NCBI RefSeq assembly: GCF_000247475.1
Contig: NZ_AHZC01000222.1
Location: 1 to 64,000 of the forward strand
Direction: 5' to 3'
Origin: Rhizobium sp. PDO1-076
GTDB taxonomy: Bacteria; Pseudomonadota; Alphaproteobacteria; Rhizobiales; Rhizobiaceae
DNA: 64,000 nt
Shown here piece after piece: positions 8,443 to 17,344 of the stretch. The notes under the pieces are model-generated. The model made no database searches and was not told where the DNA came from. It was given only the letters and a program-made list of their open reading frames with translations. Made by a program: the position numbers and the translations under genes. Position 1 is the first letter of the stretch. Each line of letters opens with the position of its first letter.

Positions 8443-9943
8443 ACGGATCGTTCTTGATGCACCGCTGAGCTGGAAAGAGATTGCGGTGGTTGCTAAAGGC
8501 GCGGAGCTTGCGCTTTCCGAAGCCGCATGGACGCGGATCGCAAAGGCGCGGGCCATCGTCGATGCGCTGGTCGAGCGTGAGATCCGCGGCTATGGCATCA
8601 ATACCGGCGTCGGCGCACTCTGTGACGTGATCATCAGCCGCGCGGATCAGCAGACCCTGTCGCGCAACATCATTCTCAGCCATGCCTGCGGCGTCGGTGA
8701 GCCGCTTGGCAAGGTGGAGACGCGCGCCGTGATGGCAGCGCAGATCGCCAATTTCGCCCACGGCTATTCCGGCGTCAGCAGGCCTGTGGTCGAGACGCTT
8801 CTGGCGCTCCTCAACGGCGATATGCTACCGGTGATCCCATCCAAGGGCTCGGTTGGCTATCTGACGCATGCCGCCGCCATTGGCCTGGTGCTGATCGGTG
8901 AAGGCGAATGCCGCCATGCCGGCGAAACGATTGCCGGGAGCATCGCGCTCAACCGTCTCGGACTTGCGCCCCTGGTCTTGCAGGCCAAGGAGGGCTTGAG
9001 CCTCGTCAATGGCACGCCCTGCGCCACCGGTCTCGGTGCCCTTGCTGTCGCGCGCCTGTCGCATCTCGCAGACTGGGCCGATGCCGCAGCGGCGATGACC
9101 TATGAAAACCTAGGCGCCCAGTCCGATCCTTTTGCCGAAATGCCGCTTGCCCTTCGCCAGTCGCCCGGCCTGCAGCAGGTCGGCCGCAATCTGCGCCACT
9201 GGCTTGCGGGTAGCGCGCTTCTGGCGCAATCGGCCGGTAGCCGCACGCAGGATCCCTTGAGCCTGCGCGCCGTACCGCAGATCCATGGTGCCGTACGCGA
9301 TGCCCTCGTGCATGTCGCAGAGGTCGTCGATCGCGAACTTGCCAGCGTCACCGACAATCCGGTCGTTGCCGGTTCGCCGGAGGCACCGGAAGTGCATTCG
9401 CAGGCCCATGCCGTGGGGGCTGCACTTGGCCTCGCGCTGGACAGCCTCGCCACGGCCGCAGCAGAGCTCGCAGCGATTTCTGAGCGCCGGATCGACCGGC
9501 TGGTCAATCCGTTGGTCAGCGGCCTGCCGGCATTTCTGGCAGCCGGGAGCGGCGTCGCCTCCGGTTTCATGATCATCCAGTATACCGCTGCCGCGCTGGT
9601 TGCGGAGAACCGGCGTCTTGCCGCTCCTGCCAGCCTCGATGGCGGCATTACCTCGGCACTGCAGGAGGATATCCTGACCCATGCGACGCCGGCGGCCGAC
9701 AAGGCGCAGGCGATCCTCGAAAACCTGCAGACGGTCCTTGCCATCGAAGTCATGGCAGCGGGCCAGGCCTACGACCTGCAGTCGGGTTCGGCGGGCAAGG
9801 CGTCTCGGACTGCAGCGCTTTATCAGCGGGTCCGCCAGAACGTGCCCTTCTACCGCGACGACCGGCCGCTCAACGCCGAAGTCGCCAAGGTTCGCACGAT
9901 GATCGGTATCCAGTCGGCACCGATGGACGGAGAAGCACGATGA
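8435..9943 (+). CDS. hutH2: Histidine ammonia-lyase-like protein lacking the MIO tripeptide (HutH2)
   Basis: The 502-residue protein belongs to the HAL/PAL aromatic ammonia-lyase superfamily. It keeps YGINTG near the N-terminus, [12 protein letters not shown] and a QED motif near the C-terminus. The segment that in HutH reads [14 protein letters not shown] reads [10 protein letters not shown] here (near residue 138). The Ala-Ser-Gly that cyclises into the MIO electrophile is therefore missing, along with about seven residues. In the QDP-x-x-x-R motif the usual Tyr is Leu (QDPLSLR). It overlaps hutV by eight bases and hutI by four, so it is translated with the pathway genes. Classical MIO-dependent deamination should not occur; binding, regulatory or alternative lyase roles are open. 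Confidence 0.85.
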   Translation: MAERIVLDAPLSWKEIAVVAKGAELALSEAAWTRIAKARAIVDALVEREIRGYGINTGVGALCDVIISRADQQTLSRNIILSHACGVGEPLGKVETRAVMAAQIANFAHGYSGVSRPVVETLLALLNGDMLPVIPSKGSVGYLTHAAAIGLVLIGEGECRHAGETIAGSIALNRLGLAPLVLQAKEGLSLVNGTPCATGLGALAVARLSHLADWADAAAAMTYENLGAQSDPFAEMPLALRQSPGLQQVGRNLRHWLAGSALLAQSAGSRTQDPLSLRAVPQIHGAVRDALVHVAEVVDRELASVTDNPVVAGSPEAPEVHSQAHAVGAALGLALDSLATAAAELAAISERRIDRLVNPLVSGLPAFLAAGSGVASGFMIIQYTAAALVAENRRLAAPASLDGGITSALQEDILTHATPAADKAQAILENLQTVLAIEVMAAGQAYDLQSGSAGKASRTAALYQRVRQNVPFYRDDRPLNAEVAKVRTMIGIQSAPMDGEAR

Positions 9944-11160
9944 AAACGCTGCTGCGCAATGCAAGACTGGCAACACTGGCGCCCGACCTGCCGGGCCTCG
10001 GCACCATCGAGGACGGTGCCATCCTGATCGAAGACGGGCGTATTGCCTATGTCGGTCGTGAGGCCGACGCACCGGCAGGCGTCATTATCTCTGAAGTGGA
10101 TTGCGAGGGGCGTTGGATCACGCCTGGCCTGATCGACTGCCACACGCATCTTGTCCATGCCGGCAATCGGGCCCGCGAGTTCGAGATGCGGCTTGCCGGC
10201 GCTTCCTACGAGGAAATCGCCCGCGCCGGTGGCGGCATCGTCTCATCGGTACGACAAGTGCGGGATGCCAGCGAGGCCGATCTGGTTGCCGAGACGCTGC
10301 CGCGCCTCGATGCGCTGATCGCCGAAGGGGTGACAACCGTCGAGGTAAAGTCCGGCTATGGCCTGACGGTCGAGGATGAATTGAAGATGCTGCGGGCGGC
10401 GCGGTCTGTGGGCAACCAACGTCCGGTGAACCTGACGACCACCTATCTCGGCGCCCATGCGACGCCGGTGGACTACAAGGGCCGCAACGGCGACTTCATT
10501 CGTGATGTCGTGCTGCCGGGACTTGCCGCTGCCCATGCCGAAGGACTTGTGGATGCCGTCGACGGCTTTTGCGAGGGGATTGCCTTCTCGCCGGATGAAA
10601 TGCGCGTGGTCTTCGATGCGGCCAAGGCGCTGGGCCTGCCGGTCAAGCTGCATGCCGACCAGTTGTCCAATCTGCATGGGGCAGCGCTTGCCGCAGGTTA
10701 TGGCGCGCTGTCGGCCGACCATCTCGAGTATACCGATGACGAGGGGGCCGCGGCCATGACGGAGGCCGGTACTGTCGCCGTTCTCCTGCCGGGCGCCTAT
10801 TACTTCATTCGCGAAACGAAGAAGCCGCCGGTCGATCTTTTCCGCAAGCATGCGACGAAGATGGCGCTCGCCACCGATTGCAATCCCGGTACCTCGCCGC
10901 TCACTTCGCTGCTTTTGACGATGAACATGGGCGCGACGCTGTTTCACCTGACGGTGGAGGAATGCCTGGCGGGCGTGACACGCGAGGCCGCCCGTGCGCT
11001 CGGACGGCTGGATACGATCGGCACGATCGAGACCGGCAAGCAGGCCGATCTCGCCATCTGGAACATCGAGAGCCCGGCCGAGCTGGTCTATCGCATCGGT
11101 TTCAATCCGCTGCATCGGCGGATCTGGAACGGGGACATTACGGGAGGAAACCACCCATGA
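9940..11160 (+). CDS. hutI: Imidazolonepropionase HutI
   Basis: This 406-residue metal-dependent amidohydrolase opens 4-imidazolone-5-propionate to N-formimino-L-glutamate. Visible motifs are [12 protein letters not shown] near residue 66 (metal ligands), KSGYGLT near 140, KLHADQLS near 240 and ATDCNPGT near 310. Start and stop both overlap neighbours through ATGA (9940-9943 with hutH2; 11157-11160 with hutH), which places it firmly in the hut operon. Confidence 0.97.
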   Translation: MKTLLRNARLATLAPDLPGLGTIEDGAILIEDGRIAYVGREADAPAGVIISEVDCEGRWITPGLIDCHTHLVHAGNRAREFEMRLAGASYEEIARAGGGIVSSVRQVRDASEADLVAETLPRLDALIAEGVTTVEVKSGYGLTVEDELKMLRAARSVGNQRPVNLTTTYLGAHATPVDYKGRNGDFIRDVVLPGLAAAHAEGLVDAVDGFCEGIAFSPDEMRVVFDAAKALGLPVKLHADQLSNLHGAALAAGYGALSADHLEYTDDEGAAAMTEAGTVAVLLPGAYYFIRETKKPPVDLFRKHATKMALATDCNPGTSPLTSLLLTMNMGATLFHLTVEECLAGVTREAARALGRLDTIGTIETGKQADLAIWNIESPAELVYRIGFNPLHRRIWNGDITGGNHP

Positions 11161-12692
11161 CCATTACACTGCATCCCGGCCGCGTTTCGCTCGCAGAACT
11201 TGCAGAGATCTATTGGAACGGCGAGACCGTCGTGCTCGACCGCAGCTTCGACGCGGGCATCGAGCACGCAGCCGCGCGCATCGCCGCCATCGCTGCTGGC
11301 AACGAGGCGGTCTATGGCATCAATACCGGTTTCGGCAAACTCGCCTCGATCCGGATCGATGCGGCCGACACCGCGACACTGCAGCGCAATCTGATCCTGT
11401 CGCATTGCTGCGGCGTCGGCCAGCCGATGCCTGACAACATTGTCCGCCTGATCATGGCGCTCAAGCTCGTATCGCTCGGCCGTGGCGCCTCCGGTGTCCG
11501 GCTCGACCTGGTGCGCCTGATCGAGGGCATGCTGGACAAGGGCGTCACGCCGCTGATCCCGGAAAAGGGCTCAGTCGGGGCGTCGGGCGATCTGGCACCG
11601 CTGGCGCATATGGCCGCCGTGATGATGGGCGAGGCGGAAGCCTTTTATCAGGGTGAACGCCTGCCGGGTGGCGTGGCACTGGAGCGTGCGGGCCTGGAGC
11701 CGGTCGTGCTGGCCGCCAAGGAAGGACTGGCGCTGATCAACGGCACGCAGGCCTCGACGGCGCTGGCTCTGGCCGGCCTGTTCCGCGCCCATCGTGCGGC
11801 CCAGGCGGCCCTGATCACCGGTGCGCTCTCCACCGACGCGGCCATGGGCTCATCCGCGCCGTTCACCGCCGACATCCACACGCTGCGTGGACATAAGGGC
11901 CAGATCGACACGGCAGCCTCGCTGCGCGGCCTGCTGGCCGGGTCTGTCATCCGCGAAAGCCATTTGCAGGGCGACGAGCGTGTGCAGGATCCCTATTGCA
12001 TTCGCTGCCAGCCGCAGGTCGACGGCGCATGCCTCGACTTGCTGCGCATGGCCGGCCGCACGCTTGAGATCGAAGCCAATGCCGTCACCGACAATCCGCT
12101 TGTACTCTCCGACGACAGCGTCGTGTCCGGCGGTAATTTCCACGCCGAACCTGTGGCCTTTGCTGCTGACCAGATCGCCATTGCCGTCTGCGAGATTGGC
12201 GCCATTGCCCAGCGCCGCATCGCGCTTCTGGTTGATCCGGCGCTTTCCTATGGCCTGCCGGCGTTTCTTGCCCGCAAGCCGGGGCTGAATTCCGGCCTGA
12301 TGATCGCGGAAGTCACGTCTGCGGCTCTCATGAGCGAAAACAAACAGATGTCGCATCCGGCCTCGGTGGATTCCACCCCGACATCGGCCAATCAGGAAGA
12401 TCATGTCTCGATGGCCTGCCATGGCGCTCGCCGCCTGTTGCAGATGACGGAAAACCTGTTTTCGATCATCGGCATCGAGGCGCTGACGGCGGCACAGGGT
12501 GTGGATTTCCGCGCACCCTTGACCACCAGCCCCGAGTTGCAGAAGGCAATTTCCACCTTGCGCACCGTTGTCGCTACGCTGGATGAGGATCGCTTCATGG
12601 CGCCGGATCTGGCCGCAGCCAGCGCCCTGGTGGCGAATGGCTCGCTGGTTGCCAGCGTTTCGGATGGCTTGTTGCCGGGATTGGAGGGGTGA
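11157..12692 (+). CDS. hutH: Histidine ammonia-lyase HutH
   Basis: The 511-residue enzyme removes ammonia from L-histidine to give urocanate, the first step of the pathway. The MIO-forming Ala-Ser-Gly lies at residues 142-144 within [47 protein letters not shown] and ANQEDH are all intact. A GGGAGGAA site precedes the ATG, which overlaps the hutI stop by four bases. It is the active counterpart of the MIO-less paralogue upstream in the same operon. Confidence 0.97.
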   Translation: MTITLHPGRVSLAELAEIYWNGETVVLDRSFDAGIEHAAARIAAIAAGNEAVYGINTGFGKLASIRIDAADTATLQRNLILSHCCGVGQPMPDNIVRLIMALKLVSLGRGASGVRLDLVRLIEGMLDKGVTPLIPEKGSVGASGDLAPLAHMAAVMMGEAEAFYQGERLPGGVALERAGLEPVVLAAKEGLALINGTQASTALALAGLFRAHRAAQAALITGALSTDAAMGSSAPFTADIHTLRGHKGQIDTAASLRGLLAGSVIRESHLQGDERVQDPYCIRCQPQVDGACLDLLRMAGRTLEIEANAVTDNPLVLSDDSVVSGGNFHAEPVAFAADQIAIAVCEIGAIAQRRIALLVDPALSYGLPAFLARKPGLNSGLMIAEVTSAALMSENKQMSHPASVDSTPTSANQEDHVSMACHGARRLLQMTENLFSIIGIEALTAAQGVDFRAPLTTSPELQKAISTLRTVVATLDEDRFMAPDLAAASALVANGSLVASVSDGLLPGLEG

Positions 12693-12711
12693 GCATGGGT
12701 GTGTTTGGTTT

Positions 12712-12910
12712 ACCCCCCTCTGTCCTGCCGGACATCTCCCCCACACGGGGGGAGATCGACTCGCTGTACATCCCGCTGCTTTCCATAAATCTGGACGCTT
12801 GCGGCAACGATCTTCTCCCTCTCTCAGCTAATTTCAGCGATAGAACTGAGCTGGCGCCCCATCCGATCTCCCTCCTTGTGGGGGAGATGTCCGGCAGGAC
12901 AGAGGGGGGT
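12712..12910. repeat. Long imperfect inverted repeat between hutH and hutG (rhizobial intergenic element type)
   Basis: Two arms of about 47 bases, 12712-12758 and 12864-12910, are inverted copies differing at about three positions. Each contains TCCTGCCGGACATCTCCCCC. Translation across the left arm gives the PPSVLPDISPTRGEI string that recurs in spurious proteins from rhizobial genomes, so this is probably a dispersed palindromic element. It would form a very strong hairpin in the hut transcript. No protein is encoded. Confidence 0.8.
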
Positions 12911-12939
12911 GTTGTCGGACGCATCGGAGGTTGGGTCCA

Positions 12940-13746
12940 ATGACGTTCGAAACCACTCAGGGCACCTCGCCCATCATTCTCGCATTCCCACATACCGGCA
13001 CCGAAGTCCCGTCCGAAATCTGGGCGCGCCTCAACGACAACGGCCGGTTGCTCGCCGATACCGACTGGCATATCCACCAGCTTTATGCAGGCCTCCTGCC
13101 CAATGTGACGACGGTGCGCGCCACCTTCCATCGTTATGTCATCGACGCCAATCGTGACCCGGCAGGAACGAGCCTGTATCCGGGCCAGAACACAACCGGC
13201 TTGGTGCCGGAGACGGATTTCGATGGGGCGCCGATCTGGGCCGAAGGCGAAGAGCCGTCGGAATCCGATATCGCCGATCGGTTGAAGACCTTTCATGCGC
13301 CTTATCACGCAGCCATTCTGGCCGAGATCGAACGGGTGAAGGCGATCCATGGCGTGGCTGTTCTCTACGACTGCCACTCGATCCGCTCGCTGATCCCCTT
13401 CCTGTTTGAAGGCCGCCTGCCGGATTTCAACATCGGCACCGATATGGGCCGCACCTGCGATCCGCGCATCGAGGCCGCCGCAGCCGATGTGGCGCGCGCC
13501 GCCGAAGGTTATACGGCGATCGTCAATGGCCGTTTCAAGGGCGGCTGGACCACCCGTCACTACGGACAGCCACAGAATGGCGTTCACGCCATCCAGATGG
13601 AACTGTCGCAGATTTCGCATCTGACCACCGAAGAGCCGCCCTTTGCCTATGACGACGAGAAGGCCGGGCAGCTGCGCATTCACCTGAACCAGATCCTGGC
13701 ACGCATCGAAGCCGTTGCGGATCAACTGAAGACCAAGGGGAACTGA
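12940..13746 (+). CDS. hutG: N-formylglutamate deformylase HutG
   Basis: The 268-residue protein hydrolyses N-formyl-L-glutamate to glutamate and formate, the last step of the HutF-dependent route. FPHTGTEVP near residue 13, a central YDCHSIRS near 142 and TTRHYGQP near 200 hold the probable metal and substrate residues of this family. The ATG at 12940 lies nine bases after a GGAGG site; the TTG at 12931 is too close to that site. The gene follows the inverted-repeat element and ends one base before hutU begins. Confidence 0.94.
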   Translation: MTFETTQGTSPIILAFPHTGTEVPSEIWARLNDNGRLLADTDWHIHQLYAGLLPNVTTVRATFHRYVIDANRDPAGTSLYPGQNTTGLVPETDFDGAPIWAEGEEPSESDIADRLKTFHAPYHAAILAEIERVKAIHGVAVLYDCHSIRSLIPFLFEGRLPDFNIGTDMGRTCDPRIEAAAADVARAAEGYTAIVNGRFKGGWTTRHYGQPQNGVHAIQMELSQISHLTTEEPPFAYDDEKAGQLRIHLNQILARIEAVADQLKTKGN

Positions 13747-13747
13747 G

Positions 13748-15433
13748 ATGACCAACCCACGCCACAACATCCGCGACGTGCGCTCGCCGCGCGGAACCGA
13801 GCTCAACGCCAAGAGCTGGATGACCGAAGCGCCGCTGCGCATGCTGATGAACAACCTCGATCCTGACGTTGCGGAAAATCCGCATGAACTGGTGGTCTAT
13901 GGCGGCATCGGCCGTGCCGCCCGCACCTGGGAGGATTTCGACCGCATCGTCGCGACGCTGAAGACACTGACCGAGGAGGAAACGTTGATCGTGCAGTCCG
14001 GCAAGCCGGTCGGCGTGTTCCGCACCCACAAGGATGCACCCCGCGTTCTGATCGCCAATTCCAACCTCGTGCCGCATTGGGCGACCTGGGACCATTTCAA
14101 CGAACTGGATAAGAAGGGTCTCGCCATGTACGGCCAGATGACCGCCGGTTCGTGGATCTATATCGGCACCCAGGGCATCGTTCAGGGCACCTACGAAACC
14201 TTCGTCGAGGCCGGTCGCCAGCACTATGGCGGCAACCTCAAGGGCAAATGGATCCTGACCGGTGGCCTCGGAGGCATGGGCGGCGCCCAGCCGCTCGCCG
14301 CCGTCATGGCCGGCGCCTGCTGCCTCGCCGTCGAAAGCGACGAGACCCGCATCGATTTCCGCCTGCGCACCCGTTACGTCGATGAAAAGGCAAAGACGCT
14401 CGACGAAGCGCTGGCGATGATCGACCGGTGGACCAAGGCCGGTGAAGCCAAGTCCGTTGGCCTGCTCGGCAATGCCGCAGAGATCTTCCCGGAACTGGTC
14501 AAGCGCATGCAGGCCGGCGGCCCGCGCCCCGACATCGTGACCGACCAGACCTCTGCCCATGATCCGCTCAACGGCTACCTGCCGATCGGCTGGACGGTTG
14601 CCGAACACAAGGCCAAGCGCGAGAGCGATCCGAAGGCCGTCGAAGTTGCCGCCCGCGCCTCGATGAAGCTGCATGTCGAAGCCATGGTCGCCTTCTGGGA
14701 CGCTGGCGTGCCGACGCTCGACTATGGCAACAATATCCGCCAGGTCGCCAAGGAAGAGGGCCTCGAAAACGCCTTTGCTTTCCCGGGCTTCGTGCCGGCC
14801 TATATCCGCCCGCTGTTTTGCCGTGGCATCGGCCCGTTCCGCTGGGCGGCACTGTCCGGCGATCCGGAGGATATCTACAAGACCGATGCCAAGGTGAAGG
14901 AACTGACACCCGGCAACACGCATCTGCACAACTGGCTGGACATGGCGCGTGAGCGCATTGCCTTCCAGGGACTGCCGGCGCGCATCTGCTGGGTTGGTCT
15001 CGGCGATCGCCATCGCCTGGCGCTGGCCTTCAACGAGATGGTCAAGAATGGTGAGCTGAGCGCACCTGTTGTCATCGGCCGCGACCATCTGGACAGTGGC
15101 TCCGTTGCCTCGCCCAACCGCGAGACCGAAGCGATGAAGGACGGCTCGGACGCCGTCTCCGACTGGCCGCTGTTGAACGCGCTGCTCAATACCGCCTCGG
15201 GCGCCACCTGGGTGTCGCTGCATCACGGCGGCGGTGTCGGCATGGGCTTTTCCCAGCATTCAGGCGTGGTGATCTGCGCTGACGGCTCCGACGATGCCGC
15301 CAAGCGGCTAGAGCGCGTTCTGTGGAACGACCCGGCGACCGGCGTCATGCGCCATGCCGACGCGGGCTACGAGATCGCCCTTGATTGTGCCAAGGAAAAG
15401 GGCCTGCGCCTGCCGGGCATTCTCGGCAACTGA
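13748..15433 (+). CDS. hutU: Urocanate hydratase HutU
   Basis: The 561-residue enzyme converts urocanate to imidazolonepropionate using tightly bound NAD+. The glycine-rich nucleotide site [12 protein letters not shown] lies near residue 175. The urocanase motif around [11 protein letters not shown] and the C-terminal [15 protein letters not shown] are intact. Length matches the family (about 555-560 aa). The start follows the hutG stop after one base, so the two are very likely coupled. Confidence 0.98.
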   Translation: MTNPRHNIRDVRSPRGTELNAKSWMTEAPLRMLMNNLDPDVAENPHELVVYGGIGRAARTWEDFDRIVATLKTLTEEETLIVQSGKPVGVFRTHKDAPRVLIANSNLVPHWATWDHFNELDKKGLAMYGQMTAGSWIYIGTQGIVQGTYETFVEAGRQHYGGNLKGKWILTGGLGGMGGAQPLAAVMAGACCLAVESDETRIDFRLRTRYVDEKAKTLDEALAMIDRWTKAGEAKSVGLLGNAAEIFPELVKRMQAGGPRPDIVTDQTSAHDPLNGYLPIGWTVAEHKAKRESDPKAVEVAARASMKLHVEAMVAFWDAGVPTLDYGNNIRQVAKEEGLENAFAFPGFVPAYIRPLFCRGIGPFRWAALSGDPEDIYKTDAKVKELTPGNTHLHNWLDMARERIAFQGLPARICWVGLGDRHRLALAFNEMVKNGELSAPVVIGRDHLDSGSVASPNRETEAMKDGSDAVSDWPLLNALLNTASGATWVSLHHGGGVGMGFSQHSGVVICADGSDDAAKRLERVLWNDPATGVMRHADAGYEIALDCAKEKGLRLPGILGN

Positions 15434-15441
15434 ACATATTG

Positions 15442-15463
15442 TGGCGCCGCGACTGCGGCGCCA
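15442..15463 (+). terminator. Hairpin between hutU and hutD (attenuator or mRNA-stabilising stem)
   Basis: A perfect nine-base stem TGGCGCCGC / GCGGCGCCA with a GACT loop follows the hutU stop by eight bases. The downstream sequence GTTCCGTTT has only a short T run, so it may be a leaky terminator or a stabilising stem that lowers expression of hutD relative to hutU. Confidence 0.55.
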
Positions 15464-15485
15464 GTTCCGTTTAAGAGGGATCGCA

Positions 15486-16079
15486 ATGCCGTCGTCACCT
15501 GTCCTGCTGAAACCGTCCGACTATCGCCGCATGCCATGGAAAAACGGCCTGGGTGAAACGATCGAGATCGCCGTTTTTCCGCCGGATGCCGGCATCGGCG
15601 ATTTCGACTGGCGGATCAGCATGGCGACCGTTGCAAGCGATGGTCCGTTCTCACTGTTTCCGGGCATCGAGCGCACGCTGTCGGTTCTGTCGGGCGACGG
15701 GCTCACACTGCACCGTGCGGATGGCACCAAGCAGGACTTGACGGTCGACAGCACGCCCTACGCTTTTCCGGCAGACGAACAGGTCAGCGCGACATTGCTC
15801 GATGGCGCGATCACCGATCTCAATGTCATGACCCGGCGCGGCCGGTTCGATCACGGCGTCGAAAGGCTTCTGCTCGACGGCAGCGTGGCGATGCCCGCCA
15901 GAGAAAATACCGTCATTGTTTTCTGTCTGAGGGGGCAGGTCAGACTCGGCGAGGGCGCCGGATCGGCGACGCTTGGCACCGGCGAGAGCCTGCTGTTCGG
16001 CGATGCCATGCCGTCCACCGTTCTCGTCGGGCATGGTGTCTTCTTCATCATCGACCTGATCGCCAGCCGCAGCGCCTGA
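15486..16079 (+). CDS. hutD: HutD family protein
   Basis: The 197-residue protein begins with the family signature PSDYRRMPWKNGLGETIEIA and contains FDWRISMATVASDGPFS, both diagnostic of the cupin-like HutD family. No enzymatic activity is established; in Pseudomonas HutD limits over-induction of hut genes. The ATG at 15486 has an AGAGGGA site upstream. It is the last gene of the hut cluster, after a hairpin. Confidence 0.9.
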   Translation: MPSSPVLLKPSDYRRMPWKNGLGETIEIAVFPPDAGIGDFDWRISMATVASDGPFSLFPGIERTLSVLSGDGLTLHRADGTKQDLTVDSTPYAFPADEQVSATLLDGAITDLNVMTRRGRFDHGVERLLLDGSVAMPARENTVIVFCLRGQVRLGEGAGSATLGTGESLLFGDAMPSTVLVGHGVFFIIDLIASRSA

Positions 16080-16105
16080 TCCGTGGCGCGGCGCACAGCC
16101 GCTTG

Positions 16106-16699
16106 CTAGTTCGAGGAGGCGTTGGCGCCAGCAAAGGCTGCAAATGCCGCGACAAAATCCGACAGCCGCTTGGCGATCGCCGCGTCGATCAGCTGGCTGT
16201 CTCCATCAAACACACTGCCCGCCTTGGGCACCATCAGGCGTTTATCGGAAAAGGTCCGCGCGCCGAGCGTGTGCAGCACGGTGAGCCAGGCATTCTGGCT
16301 GAGCTGGGTGCCGAAATTGCCGGGTGAGGCGCCGGCAATGGCGAAGGGCCTGCCGCCGAACACTTTGGCGATGTCTGTCGAGGGGCGCGACAGCCAGTCG
16401 ATCGCATTCTTGAACACGCCGGGGATCGAGTTGTTGTATTCCGGGGTAAACAGAATGACACCGTCGGCCGCTGCGATCAGGGTCTTCAAGTCTTCGACCG
16501 CTGCGGGAATACCGTCCGAGGCTTCCAGATCGCCGTCATAGAGCGGAATGCCGCGAATGCTGCCCGCAACCAGGCTGTAGCCGTCGCCCTGATTGGCAAT
16601 CGCCGCATTCAGGAGCGCAGTGTTGAACGAACCTCGACGAAGGCTGCCGGATATTCCAACCAGTTTCACCACGGGTGTCTCCCTGTCTGTTTCGGTCAT
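16106..16699 (-). CDS. NAD(P)H-dependent FMN reductase family protein
   Basis: This flavodoxin-fold protein (197 aa from the ATG at 16699) has the FMN-phosphate loop GISGSLRRGSFN and the family motif TPEYNNSIPGVFKNAIDW. It probably reduces FMN, quinones or azo substrates with NAD(P)H; the substrate cannot be told. The start is uncertain: an AGGGAG site sits six to nine bases before GTG codons at 16672 and 16669, giving about ten residues fewer and placing the fold at the very N-terminus. The gene is convergent with hutD. Confidence 0.88.
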   Translation of the reverse strand: MTETDRETPVVKLVGISGSLRRGSFNTALLNAAIANQGDGYSLVAGSIRGIPLYDGDLEASDGIPAAVEDLKTLIAAADGVILFTPEYNNSIPGVFKNAIDWLSRPSTDIAKVFGGRPFAIAGASPGNFGTQLSQNAWLTVLHTLGARTFSDKRLMVPKAGSVFDGDSQLIDAAIAKRLSDFVAAFAAFAGANASSN

Positions 16700-17019
16700 T
16701 TGCGACGAAGCTAGAAGAAGTGAGCGCCCCCGGCAAGGCGCGCGACCCAAGGAGCATGACCATGGTTGGTGAGATCCGCGCTCGCGCGTTGATCATGCCA
16801 TGTGGACCACAGAGCGGTCCGCATTACTCGTTCAGGACTGGTTCAGGGAGAAAAGGCTTGTGCGCGCGGAAATAGACCCGCAGCACCGGATGCGATCCGG
16901 ACAATCGGCCATTGAGGCCTTTGGCGTCAGGCGGCGTCCGCCGCCCGCCCAGATGCCAAACGATTTTTTGGCATCTCTGTTTTCATCATTTGAAAGCCTG
17001 CGATCAGGCGCAGTCGGTC
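16700..17019. other. Intergenic region between FMN reductase and small minus-strand gene
   Basis: No convincing gene is seen in this 320-base stretch. It contains a perfect nine-base inverted repeat GATGCCAAA-CGATTT-TTTGGCATC at 16952-16975, followed on the plus strand by a TCTGTTTTC stretch. That could be a terminator-like or regulatory hairpin. It also has a short CCGGAT-GCG-ATCCGG palindrome near 16887. Confidence 0.5.
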
Positions 17020-17190
17020 TTAGAGCTTCGAGGTGCCGGGAAAATTGCCGGGCTCAATGCCGAGCGTGCGCAGATCGCGGTCATGCGGGCGACGGTGGCC
17101 TTCAACGGCAGCGGCAGCGGCAGAAGCAGCGCCGAGGATGGCAAAAGCGCGACCGAAGAAATTCGAATGCTTGCTATTGCGGATAGACAT
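17020..17190 (-). CDS. Small hypothetical protein, 56 aa
   Basis: A minus-strand frame beginning M-S-I-R-N-S and ending T-S-K-L encodes 56 residues. It has a small hydrophobic alanine-rich centre (AFAILGAASAAAAAVEG, about residues 15-31) followed by a charged tail with RDLRTLGIEPGNF. It looks like a short rhizobial protein of unknown function in which an aromatic/Ala segment precedes a D-L-x-x-L-G-I motif. The ribosome binding site is weak (GAAAG). It stands alone, with a strong terminator of the tct operon upstream of it. The call depends on coding-like composition and a recalled family pattern. Confidence 0.5.
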   Translation of the reverse strand: MSIRNSKHSNFFGRAFAILGAASAAAAAVEGHRRPHDRDLRTLGIEPGNFPGTSKL

Positions 17191-17281
17191 GGGAGTAACT
17201 TTCTTTCTGGTTCATTAGACAGGCATAAAGTGGTCCTCCGCCCTCTGTTTTGCAATGCACAATAGATCAGGACAGCTATGC

Positions 17282-17316
17282 AAAAGAAGAAGGCCGAACT
17301 TGCGTCCGGCCTTCTC
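17282..17316 (-). terminator. Rho-independent terminator of the tctCBA operon
   Basis: Read on the minus strand, AGAAGGCCG and CGGCCTTCT form a nine-base stem, followed by a T-rich tail (TCTTTTG). It lies about 30 bases after the tctA stop codon, at the end of the three-gene transporter operon. Confidence 0.8.
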
Positions 17317-17344
17317 GTCGTCAATATTTTGCATGGGTTTCAGC

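Noticed and set aside
12595-13854. Long minus-strand open frame across hutH, the repeat and hutG, containing PPSVLPDISP strings
   Set aside because: It lies antisense to hutH and hutG and reads through the inverted repeat; the recognisable strings come from the dispersed element, not from a protein family.
13535-15259. 574-residue minus-strand open frame opposite hutU
   Set aside because: It is complementary to a well-supported enzyme gene. Long antisense frames are expected in GC-rich DNA, and no family motif is visible.
16800-17265. Plus-strand frames between the FMN reductase and tct genes
   Set aside because: They have low-complexity Arg/Ala/Gly composition, no family motif and lie antisense to the better-supported 56-residue frame.
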